A stretch of 17,504 nt of DNA from contig JAXDIH010000002.1 in assembly GCA_034664105.1 (NCBI GenBank), forward strand, positions 1-17,504. Direction: 5' to 3'. The position numbers were made by a program, and so were the translations under genes. The notes beneath the pieces were generated by a model. The model was not told where the DNA came from and did no database searches. It saw nothing but the letters and a program-made list of their open reading frames with translations. Position 1 is the stretch's first letter. Each line of letters opens with the position of its first letter. Below, piece after piece: positions 7,888-12,855 of this stretch. Origin of the DNA: JACVRW01 sp034664105. GTDB taxonomy: Bacteria > Actinomycetota > Thermoleophilia > Solirubrobacterales > Thermoleophilaceae.

Positions 7888-7907
7888 ATGGCCAGCAACG
7901 CTCCCCA
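7888..7907 (+). pseudogene. 5' fragment of interrupted carboxymuconolactone decarboxylase-like gene
   Basis: ATG 7888 opens MASNAPQ, and after 20 nt the frame meets the left end of the insertion at 7908. AGGGA (7882-7886) lies just upstream. Joined at 7907/11208, with one copy of the 10 bp direct repeat removed, codon 7 becomes CAA and the frame continues as TTDEQRDALQNIHDNDQ without a stop to 11568. The fragment is too short to be a gene today; it is called on the strength of this reconstruction. Confidence 0.8.
7898..7907. repeat. Target site duplication, left copy
   Basis: ACGCTCCCCA, immediately outside the left terminal inverted repeat, is identical to 11198-11207 immediately outside the right one. 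Ten bases is longer than the 8 bp usually described for IS1595 elements. Confidence 0.85.
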
Positions 7908-7933
7908 GGCAAGTGGGTCATCGGTGTATAAGC
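7908..7933 (+). repeat. Left terminal inverted repeat
   Basis: Reads inward GGCAAGTGGGTCATCG, then G, then TGTATAAGC. It differs from the right end at position 17 only. The stop codon of the 311-residue passenger gene (7936-7938) lies 2 bp inside it. Confidence 0.9.
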
Positions 7934-7935
7934 CG

Positions 7936-8871
7936 CTAGACCTGAGGCCCCGGGAAGAAGGCCGACCAGAGAGCGGCGCGACTCTGGGACTGCGCGACCA
8001 AAGGGTCCCGGTGCCTGGCGGCTTTGTAGAGCCGCTCGACCTCCCCCGGGTCCAAGGTGAGGGGGATGGGCAGCAGGCCGATGAGCGCCGGGAGAAATGC
8101 TTTGACTGCCGCTTCCACGACGGCCGCCACGACGCGGAGGAGGACTCCCAGGGAATATTCGGTCCCTCGGAGGGCGACGAGGAACAGGCCTCCTGCCTTC
8201 ATTTCGACATTCAGGTCGGGTCCGGGCGGGGCGACTTTCGCCCAACCGACTATTGCGCCCGGTTCGAGCGTTGGCGAGGCCGCGAACCACGAATCGACCA
8301 CGGAGACGTCGTCTCCCTCAATGGTGATTTGCGGGACGTGGTGGGGAGAGCGGACGGCGACCCCAAGCTCCAATTCTTGGTGTTTGTCCCGGTTGGAGAG
8401 TTCTCGCAGCCATTTGAGCGGGTGGTCATCGAAGGGCTGGCCGGTTGGATGTTGGTACGGCTGCAACCCCTCGATGAGTGCTCGATGATCTGGATGCACC
8501 CCAGCGAGGGCATTCGCTGTCTGCTGCCCGAATCGCTTGTGCGTGTGGTGGGGCAGCAGGATGGGGAAGCTGTTTCCCCGAGGTCCTGGAGTTGGTTTGC
8601 AACCGTTGAAGATGACCAGTTGCCAGACGAGGTTGTCGAGCGCAGACCGCAGTTGGTGGATGATGTTGCTGGCGGCGATCCCGAACCTGATCGGCGGGAA
8701 CTCAGTCGCCAGGCGGAACACGTGGACATCGGCTTCCGCGTAGTACTCGGTGGCGGTTGCATATGGATCGTGCTCCCAGATCCAGACGCTGGTCTCGTCA
8801 TTCACGGCGTTCAGTGCCTGCGAGGCCCACTCAATCCGTTCTAGACAGGGTGTGAGGTCGGCCTTGGGCAC
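7936..8871 (-). CDS. Passenger protein of unknown function, 311 residues
   Basis: A 311-residue protein starting at GTG 8871 (MPKADLTPCLERIEWASQAL). I do not recognise a named family. Visible features: helical N-terminal region; NIIHQLRSALDNLVWQLVIF at about 69-88; LKWLRELSNRDKHQELEL at about 152-169; and a hydrophobic Val/Ala/Leu-rich stretch near 240-280 (VVAAVVEAAVKAFLPALIGLLPIPL) that may be a membrane-associated helix. The LRSALD...NRDKHQ pairing resembles uncharacterised bacterial proteins with a helical, HEPN-like look, where an R-x-x-H type motif might act on RNA; this is a weak inference. AAGGA lies only 2 nt before the GTG, which is too close for a normal ribosome site. It lies inside the insertion element between the left end and the transposase, so it is probably a passenger gene. 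Confidence 0.7.
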   Translation of the reverse strand: MPKADLTPCLERIEWASQALNAVNDETSVWIWEHDPYATATEYYAEADVHVFRLATEFPPIRFGIAASNIIHQLRSALDNLVWQLVIFNGCKPTPGPRGNSFPILLPHHTHKRFGQQTANALAGVHPDHRALIEGLQPYQHPTGQPFDDHPLKWLRELSNRDKHQELELGVAVRSPHHVPQITIEGDDVSVVDSWFAASPTLEPGAIVGWAKVAPPGPDLNVEMKAGGLFLVALRGTEYSLGVLLRVVAAVVEAAVKAFLPALIGLLPIPLTLDPGEVERLYKAARHRDPLVAQSQSRAALWSAFFPGPQV

Positions 8872-8885
8872 TATCCTTGAGCCGG
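8872..8885 (+). promoter_or_regulatory. Possible -10 box for 58-residue ORF
   Basis: TATCCT (8872-8877) fits TANNNT and lies 8 nt before ATG 8886, the arrangement expected for a leaderless transcript. The divergent GTG 8871 abuts it. No convincing -35 box was found. Confidence 0.3.
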
Positions 8886-9062
8886 ATGGCTGACAAGAAA
8901 CGGCACGGTTCGGAGCCTATTCAACGGACGCCTGAGGGGCTTGAGATTCCCGTCCCGAAGCGGTCTGAGTTCGAGCGGCTGGTTAAGAAGGTCGCTGGTC
9001 GTCCAGCAGGGCGTAAAGGCCCTGGCGCGACACACCGGCCTCGCGGGCGATCTGGCTCATAG
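8886..9062 (+). CDS. Small basic hypothetical protein, 58 residues
   Basis: ATG 8886 encodes MADKKRHGSEPIQRTPEGLE, then IPVPKRSEFERLVKKVAG and a basic Gly/Arg-rich tail. The segment QRTPEGLEIPVPKRSEF looks like that of short uncharacterised bacterial proteins with an RTP-G-EIPVPKR core, which supports a real gene. The last 20 or so residues lie antisense to the 3' end of the HTH gene (80 bp overlap), so the native C-terminus may have been lost or extended. Divergent from the 311-residue passenger gene with only 14 bp between starts. Function unknown. Confidence 0.5.
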   Translation: MADKKRHGSEPIQRTPEGLEIPVPKRSEFERLVKKVAGRPAGRKGPGATHRPRGRSGS

Positions 9063-9192
9063 ACACGCCGGCCTTCTGAGCCTCGCGGGCGATTCGCTTC
9101 AAATCGTCCGTTGCTTCGCGTCGTGCCGTGTCGGCCCGCTCGCGTCGCCTCGCCGCTGTTCGTAGTCCCCGGATGGCTTCGCGCTCGGTCAC
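8983..9192 (-). CDS. Small helix-turn-helix protein coupled to the transposase
   Basis: A 69-residue protein from GTG 9192, which overlaps the transposase stop as GTGA (4 bp), a classic translational-coupling arrangement. The first 40 residues are a highly charged helix (REAIRGLRTAARRRERADTA and on). Residues 42-64 (GVSMSQIAREAGVSRQGLYALL) form a clear helix-turn-helix of the resolvase/invertase or TetR-like recognition type. The frame is open upstream to 9453, but that part is antisense-like DNA inside the transposase gene. Such a protein could bind the element ends or the transposase operator and so regulate or assist transposition; that role is inferred from position only. It ends convergent to the 58-residue ORF. 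Confidence 0.75.
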   Translation of the reverse strand: MTEREAIRGLRTAARRRERADTARREATDDLKRIAREAQKAGVSMSQIAREAGVSRQGLYALLDDQRPS

Positions 9193-10169
9193 TCTGCGGC
9201 CCTCGCTAGCAGCGCGTCGAACATCGGCCGGGTGGAGTTGCCGCGATGCGAGTAGCGCCACGCAAACTCGTTGAGGTAGGACTGAAGCCACTTGCTCGAC
9301 ACCGAGTGGTAGGTCCCGGCGATGCCGCGCTTCAAATTCGAGAAGAAACCTTCGATTGTCTGGGTGTGGACGTTCCCGCTCACATACACCTTCTCGGTGT
9401 GGCGAATGCGGTGGTGACGATACGAAGCCTTCAGGTGGCTGTAGGCGGGCCACTCGTCCGTGAAGACCGTGGACGCGGGCATGACATGCTCGGTGACCTG
9501 GCCGATGAGCGTGGGGACCGAACGGTCCTTGACGACGTAGGCTTTGACCCGGCCGCCACGCTCGACCATCGCGAACACCGTCTGCTTGTTGGCCGGGTCG
9601 GCCTTCCAGCGGCCACCCGCTCCACTTAGGTCAGGGTCGCCCTCGTTGCGGTACTTCTCAACCTCGCCCAGCCGCGGACGACCGCCCCAATGCGTTTCGT
9701 CAGCCTCGACCTCGCCCGACAGCTGCTCGTCGTCTTGGGTCATCAGCTGGTTGCGGATCTTGTTCAGCATCGGCCACGCCGTCCGGTAGGACACGCCGAT
9801 CTGGCGCTCAAGCTGCTTGGCCGAGATGCCGCAGCGCGTGCTGGTGACGAGGTACATGGCGTAGTACCAAAGCTGCAAGGACGTGGACGATCCTTGGAAG
9901 ATCGTCCCGGCTGTCGGGTGGACGTGGTGGCCGCACTTGGTGCAGGTCCACGACTGGCGACCCTGGGCGGTGGCGTATTTGCGGAACGGCACCTGCTCGC
10001 GGCCGCACTTCGGGCAGTCGGCATGCTCGCCGTCGTCGGAAAACCGGGCGCGCCACAGATGCTCTAGGCAGGAGTCGTCGTCAGGGAACTCGCGCACGAA
10101 CTCCATGAGCGAGAAGTCCGACTCGGACGAGGTGGCCCGGATCGGGTTGTGGCGGTTAACGGGAGGCAC
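9189..10169 (-). CDS. IS1595-family transposase
   Basis: A 326-residue transposase. An N-terminal zinc ribbon has cysteines at 52, 55, 76 and 79 (CPKC and CTKC), preceded by MEFVREFPDDDSCLEHLW, the usual IS1595 opening. GTIFQGSSTSLQLWYYAMYL and a helical DNA-binding segment (ISAKQLERQIGVSYRTAWPM) follow. The ISXO2-like DDE domain shows D157 (VEADETHWGG), D238 (VFTDEWPAYS) and the third catalytic region HTQTIEGFFSNLKRG with E273 and K280. Length is normal and the frame is intact. GTG 10169 is chosen because a TTGACA-N17-TAGATT promoter ends 6 nt upstream, implying a leaderless mRNA. The internal ATG 10106 is closer to the usual family start and remains possible. The gene is coupled at its 3' end to the small HTH gene. 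Confidence 0.93.
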   Translation of the reverse strand: MPPVNRHNPIRATSSESDFSLMEFVREFPDDDSCLEHLWRARFSDDGEHADCPKCGREQVPFRKYATAQGRQSWTCTKCGHHVHPTAGTIFQGSSTSLQLWYYAMYLVTSTRCGISAKQLERQIGVSYRTAWPMLNKIRNQLMTQDDEQLSGEVEADETHWGGRPRLGEVEKYRNEGDPDLSGAGGRWKADPANKQTVFAMVERGGRVKAYVVKDRSVPTLIGQVTEHVMPASTVFTDEWPAYSHLKASYRHHRIRHTEKVYVSGNVHTQTIEGFFSNLKRGIAGTYHSVSSKWLQSYLNEFAWRYSHRGNSTRPMFDALLARAAE

Positions 10170-10215
10170 AGTGTCAATCTACTTGACACTGACGGCGTTG
10201 TCAAGTCGGTTGACA
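10169..10215 (-). promoter_or_regulatory. Transposase promoter with two TGTCAA-N5-TTGACA operators
   Basis: On the minus strand TTGACA (10204-10199), a 17 bp spacer and TAGATT (10181-10176) form a good sigma-70-type promoter, ending 6 nt before GTG 10169. Two palindromes overlap it. CAGTGTCAA-N5-TTGACACTG (10169-10191) covers the -10 box and reaches the start codon. TGTCAA-N5-TTGACA (10199-10215) covers the -35 box. Their centres are 27 bp apart and both share the same 17 bp pattern, so they look like paired repressor sites. Confidence 0.7.
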
Positions 10216-10283
10216 GGAGGTCTAGGTTGGTGGAGCATGAGACCGGGCTACCGATGCCTGGACCGACACCGGAGAGACGACAC

Positions 10284-10502
10284 ATGCTGACCCGAGACGA
10301 GGCGCTTTGCGCCTTCCGCGCCCTGGACGACGCTGGCTTCAGTTGCGGCCTCTACGCGAACCGCGATTCGCACGACAAGTACAGCGTTATGGTCACGATG
10401 ACGGGCCTAGGAGCTAAGAGCTTGAGCGAGCTACACGACGTTCTGAAGGTCGTCCCCGACGCTCTGACGAAGGTCCAAGGCGAGTTCCTCAAGGTGTCGT
10501 AG
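10284..10502 (+). CDS. Small hypothetical protein, 72 residues
   Basis: ATG 10284 is preceded by GGAGAG (10271-10276) 7 nt upstream, a good ribosome binding site. The product begins MLTRDEALCAFRALDDAGFS and continues CGLYANRDSHDKYSVMVTMT, then helical SLSELHDVLKVVPDALTKVQ. The pattern (helix, two or three strands, helix) suggests a small alpha/beta fold. I do not recognise the family. It is divergent from the transposase, and the palindromes at 10169-10215 lie between the two, so it could share that regulation. The frame is open upstream to 10149 but without a better start. Confidence 0.6.
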   Translation: MLTRDEALCAFRALDDAGFSCGLYANRDSHDKYSVMVTMTGLGAKSLSELHDVLKVVPDALTKVQGEFLKVS

Positions 10503-10647
10503 GTCGGCCGCCCCTTAGAGCGGCTCCTGCCGAACAGTGATCCGTACCGTGGCGGGTGGGCTCATCGAGCAGCAGGCCAAGCAGGACACGAGCGTCGGCA
10601 TCTGGGTCCATGCACCGAGGGTCCCAGCGGTGTCCAGAGCCAGAACC
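10503..10647. other. Non-coding stretch inside the insertion element
   Basis: 145 bp between the 72-residue ORF and the 50-residue ORF. Open frames cross it, but none has supported coding character. I see no terminator, repeat or promoter here. Confidence 0.4.
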
Positions 10648-10800
10648 TCAAGAGGCCGAGCGCCAGCCCACGAGAATCAGAAACAGGGCGGCAATGCAAG
10701 CAAACGTGCTGGCGGGCCGCACGCTGGCGAGACTCAGCACCGCCGCCGTGAGCAACAACGCTGATGCCGCCCAGTACCAAGGGTTCCGAGTGAGGCGCAT
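10648..10800 (-). CDS. Small two-helix membrane protein, 50 residues
   Basis: ATG 10800 encodes MRLTRNPWYWAASALLLTAA, then VLSLASVRPASTFACIAALF and LILVGWRSAS. Two hydrophobic segments separated by a short SVRPAS turn make a helical hairpin in the membrane likely. The frame extends upstream to 11034, but that part is Arg/Gly-rich and antisense-like, so the ATG at the start of the hydrophobic protein is preferred. There is no Shine-Dalgarno. The internal terminal-repeat copy (10825-10850) lies just upstream and carries TATAAG (10831-10826) with TTGGGG 17 bp before it, a possible promoter. Function unknown. Confidence 0.45.
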   Translation of the reverse strand: MRLTRNPWYWAASALLLTAAVLSLASVRPASTFACIAALFLILVGWRSAS

Positions 10801-10824
10801 GTGGCCCAGCGTACGACCGAGGGG

Positions 10825-10850
10825 GCTTATACATCGAATGACCACTTGCC
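10825..10850 (-). repeat. Third, internal copy of the terminal inverted repeat
   Basis: On the minus strand it reads GGCAAGTGGTCATTCG, then A, then TGTATAAGC. It matches the left end at 21 of 26 positions without gaps and has the same orientation as the right end. It lies 347 bp inside the right end, so it may be an older right end. Confidence 0.8.
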
Positions 10851-10862
10851 CCAACTGGCCCA

Positions 10863-11156
10863 CTAGTCGGCCGGCGAACGGCTGGGCCGACGACGCGCCC
10901 GAAAGCGGATGTAGAAACGCAGCAAGACCACGCAAACCACCCACACCACGACGAGCCCGATCCAGTCGCCGTGCTCGATCAGCCGACCCACGATCACGCC
11001 GAACACACCCCCGAGCACGATCGGACCCGCCCATTCCCGGAAAAGACGGGTCGCCCGCTTGGGGCGAGGATTGCCCTGGTAGTCAGCCCGGTCCTTCGAC
11101 GGCCACACCACACGCGGCAGGTTACGCGAAGACCACCCACCAAAAGCAGGGCGCAC
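10863..11156 (-). CDS. Small membrane protein with hydrophilic N-terminus, about 97 residues
   Basis: The frame ends at 10863. GTG 11156 gives MRPAFGGWSSRNLPRVVWPS, a basic segment DRADYQGNPRPKRATRLFRE, two hydrophobic helices (WAGPIVLGGVFGVIVGRLI and WIGLVVVWVVCVVLLRFYI) and an Arg-rich tail (RFRARRRPSRSPAD). The positive tail suggests that both ends face the cytoplasm. The start is uncertain: the frame is open to 11252, but that would run through the terminal repeat into the target gene. TATAAG in the right-end repeat (11178-11173) lies 16 nt upstream and may drive it. I do not recognise the family; it is not obviously related to the neighbouring 50-residue membrane protein. Confidence 0.45.
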   Translation of the reverse strand: MRPAFGGWSSRNLPRVVWPSKDRADYQGNPRPKRATRLFREWAGPIVLGGVFGVIVGRLIEHGDWIGLVVVWVVCVVLLRFYIRFRARRRPSRSPAD

Positions 11157-11171
11157 CGCGTAGCCAAGCGC

Positions 11172-11197
11172 GCTTATACAGCGATGACCCACTTGCC
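11172..11197 (-). repeat. Right terminal inverted repeat
   Basis: On the minus strand it reads GGCAAGTGGGTCATCG, then C, then TGTATAAGC, 25 of 26 identical to the left end. The 10 bp target duplication follows at 11198. Confidence 0.9.
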
Positions 11198-11207
11198 ACG
11201 CTCCCCA
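11198..11207. repeat. Target site duplication, right copy
   Basis: ACGCTCCCCA, identical to 7898-7907, directly abuts the right terminal inverted repeat. Confidence 0.85.
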
Positions 11208-11568
11208 AACAACTGACGAGCAGCGCGACGCGCTGCAGAACATCCACGACAACGATCAGAGCGCGATCGCCGAGTTGGTCGCGATCCGCGTCGAGGAGGC
11301 CGTGGAGGGCTCGGACCTCGACGCCAAGTCATTCGCCCTGGTGAACCTCGCCGCGCTGATCGCCACCGGCGGCGACGAAGCGTCGTACCTGCTGCACGTC
11401 GGCGCCGCCCTGGACGCCGGCGCGTCGGTAGACGAGGTCACTGACGTGCTCACCGCCGTCGGCCCGAACGTCGGCGTCTTCAAGATGGTCGCGGCGGCGG
11501 ATCCGCTCGCGACGGCACTCGGCATCCACCTCGAGGCGGCGCGCGACGAGGGAGACGGCGAGGGCTAG
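11208..11568 (+). pseudogene. 3' fragment of interrupted carboxymuconolactone decarboxylase-like gene
   Basis: This fragment holds all but the first seven codons of a 126-residue protein. The helical region (ELVAIRVEEAVEGSDLDAKS, then FALVNLAALIATGGDEASYL, then LHVGAALDAGASVDEVTDVL) follows the carboxymuconolactone decarboxylase/AhpD-like fold: L-N-L-A-A-L-I-A, a conserved H in YLLHVGAAL, and a final G-V-F-K-M helix. The usual CxxC or Cys near that His is absent, so AhpD-type redox activity is unlikely. A truncated product could still start at TTG 11275, but without an evident ribosome site. The stop overlaps the stop of the convergent zinc-ribbon gene (CTAG). Confidence 0.8.
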
Positions 11569-11822
11569 CGGCGGGGAGGCTCGTCGGATTCGTCGGTGAC
11601 CGCGACGTTCACGGTCGAGCAGCGCGCGCAGCGGACCCGGACCTTCTTGGTCATCTGCACGGGGTGCATCGACTTGGCGAGCAGGTTGCCGCAGCGCACG
11701 CAGACGTAGTCATCCGGGCCGTTGCCGCGGAAGGCCGGCCGTTCGGCCGGATCCTGGATCGCGGTCCCGCCGTCGAAGGGCACCTCGCCCTCGCGGATCT
11801 CTCGCATCCGGACGATCGCCAT
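11565..11822 (-). CDS. Small zinc-ribbon protein
   Basis: An 85-residue protein from ATG 11822 (MAIVRMREIREGEVPFDGGT). Two CxxC knuckles, CVRC at about 41-44 and CARC at about 64-67, separated by a basic loop, form a likely zinc ribbon; GPDDYVCVRCGNLLA and KVRVRCARCSTVN are the key segments. No membrane helix. It starts 7 nt after coxG stops and on the same strand, so the two are probably cotranscribed. Its function is not known; the neighbourhood suggests a link to molybdenum-hydroxylase maturation or simply a housekeeping zinc protein. Confidence 0.78.
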   Translation of the reverse strand: MAIVRMREIREGEVPFDGGTAIQDPAERPAFRGNGPDDYVCVRCGNLLAKSMHPVQMTKKVRVRCARCSTVNVAVTDESDEPPRR

Positions 11823-11829
11823 CGGCGCG

Positions 11830-12261
11830 TCAGAGCTCGCCGAGCTTTCCCGTGAAGTCGGTGATCAGCGCGTCGAGCACGCCGATTACCACGCCCTCTC
11901 CCATCGAGGCCGCCTTCCCGGTGATCTGCGCCTTGGTGTGGATCGTGCCGCCGCCGTCCTCGAGCTGTAGCGCGACCTCCGCGTTGGCGTGCCCCTGACC
12001 GCCGGCCTCCTGGGACTTCACGCGCAGCAGCGCGGTGTGCGCCCCGGGATCCTGCTCCGCCACCTCCACCGTGCCGGTGAACGTGAGCGACATCGCCCCC
12101 ATCCTCATCACGATCTCGGCCTTGACCGACTCCGGCCCCGTCGTCTCCAGCACGCGCCCGCCCTCGACGCACGGGACGACGCGCTCGAGGTCGGTGATCG
12201 CGGCGAAGCTGTCGTCGATCGACTTCGACGTCGAGAAGCGATGATCCAGTTCAACTGCCAT
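11830..12261 (-). CDS. coxG: CoxG-like SRPBCC protein
   Basis: A 143-residue SRPBCC (START-like) domain protein. VELDHRFSTSKSIDDSFAAI, then TDLERVVPCVEGGRVLE, and later GAMSLTFTGTVEVAEQDPGA match the CO dehydrogenase subunit G pattern (the D-P-E-x-V-x-x-C/VPG-type loop between helix and strand, then the K-x-G-x-M-x-x-x-F-x-G strand). CoxG has been linked to anchoring molybdenum hydroxylases to the membrane and, in related systems, to quinone delivery. Here the protein lacks the long hydrophobic C-terminal tail of some CoxG proteins, so anchoring is doubtful. ATG 12261 is backed by AAGGAG 10 nt upstream. The zinc-ribbon gene follows after 7 nt; a YceI-like gene is divergent. Confidence 0.82.
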   Translation of the reverse strand: MAVELDHRFSTSKSIDDSFAAITDLERVVPCVEGGRVLETTGPESVKAEIVMRMGAMSLTFTGTVEVAEQDPGAHTALLRVKSQEAGGQGHANAEVALQLEDGGGTIHTKAQITGKAASMGEGVVIGVLDALITDFTGKLGEL

Positions 12262-12292
12262 TCGGTGGGTTCTCCTTTTCCGGGGTCGCGGC

Positions 12293-12306
12293 TATATGCT
12301 CGCCTC
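12293..12306 (+). promoter_or_regulatory. Possible -10 box for the YceI-like gene
   Basis: TATATGCT (12293-12300) contains TATGCT (12295-12300), a TANNNT match 6 nt before GTG 12307, which would give a leaderless mRNA. No Shine-Dalgarno and no clear -35 box are seen. The divergent coxG has a normal Shine-Dalgarno at the other side of this 45 bp gap. Confidence 0.4.
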
Positions 12307-12855
12307 GTGTCGATCCAGGCGGGCACATACCGGCTTGGGCCCGACAATGCCACGCTCGCAGTCAGGACGAAGCGATCGGGAGCAGCGGCGAAGGCCGGAC
12401 ACGACCTCCTCATCCACGTCACCGGCTGGGACGCGACGCTCGTGGTCGCCGACGACCCGGCGGGCACGAGCATCGAGCTGACCGCCGACGCCACGTCGCT
12501 GCGCGTGCAGGAGGGCACCGGCGGAATGCAGGCGCTCGGAGACGACGACAAGACCAGCATCCATCAGACGATCGACGACGAGATCCTCCGCCGCCAGGAC
12601 ATCACCTTCCGCTCGACCGGCGTGGAGGCCGACGGCGACATGCTGCGCGCGCGGGGAGACCTGACGATCGTCGGCAACACCCAGCCGGTCGAGTTCGACC
12701 TCGTCAGCGGCGACGGCGGCGAGCTCAGCGGCAGCGCGGTCGTCACCCAGACCGCATTCAGCATGAAGCCCTACTCCGCCCTGTTCGGCGCGCTCAAGGT
12801 CAAGGACGAGGTCCAAGTGATGCTCGAGGGTCACCTGGACGCTCAGTCGCGGTAG
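12307..12855 (+). CDS. YceI-like domain protein
   Basis: A 182-residue protein starting at GTG 12307 (MSIQAGTYRLGPDNATLAVR). It has the YceI lipocalin-like barrel pattern: G-T-Y-x-L at the start, GHDLLIHVTGWDATLVV in the first strands, a middle helix-loop with DDEILRRQDITFRSTGVE, and the closing RGDLTIVGNTQPVEFDLV and VTQTAFSMKPYSALFGALKV. YceI proteins bind isoprenoids such as polyprenyl chains or quinones in the barrel. No signal peptide is present here, unlike periplasmic YceI. It sits between coxG (divergent) and the CoxL-like fragment (convergent, 13 bp overlap), so a link to quinone handling is possible but unproven. Confidence 0.82.
   Translation: MSIQAGTYRLGPDNATLAVRTKRSGAAAKAGHDLLIHVTGWDATLVVADDPAGTSIELTADATSLRVQEGTGGMQALGDDDKTSIHQTIDDEILRRQDITFRSTGVEADGDMLRARGDLTIVGNTQPVEFDLVSGDGGELSGSAVVTQTAFSMKPYSALFGALKVKDEVQVMLEGHLDAQSR

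Larger units (their letters stand above)
7908..11197. mobile_element. IS1595-like insertion element with passenger genes (3,290 bp)
   Basis: The element is bounded by 26 bp inverted repeats (7908-7933 and 11172-11197, 25 of 26 identical) and by a 10 bp direct repeat outside each end. It splits a carboxymuconolactone-decarboxylase-like gene whose frame is restored by exact excision. Contents from left to right: 311-residue passenger (minus), 58-residue ORF (plus), small HTH gene and IS1595-type transposase (minus, coupled), operator/promoter region, 72-residue ORF (plus), and two small membrane proteins (minus), each just inside a right-end repeat copy. IS1595-family elements are known to carry passenger genes. 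Since ends, duplication and target frame all agree, the boundaries are firm. Whether the element is still active is unknown. Confidence 0.9.

Noticed and set aside
7908..11197. 8 bp target duplication expected for IS1595
   Set aside because: With symmetric GGC ends, the identical flanks are 10 bp. An 8 bp duplication would need ends shifted unevenly by 2 bp, so 10 bp is the simpler reading.
10556..11344. 262-codon plus-strand open frame across the right end of the insertion element
   Set aside because: It is Ser/Arg/Pro-rich, crosses the element boundary into the target gene in a different frame, and has no recognisable domain.
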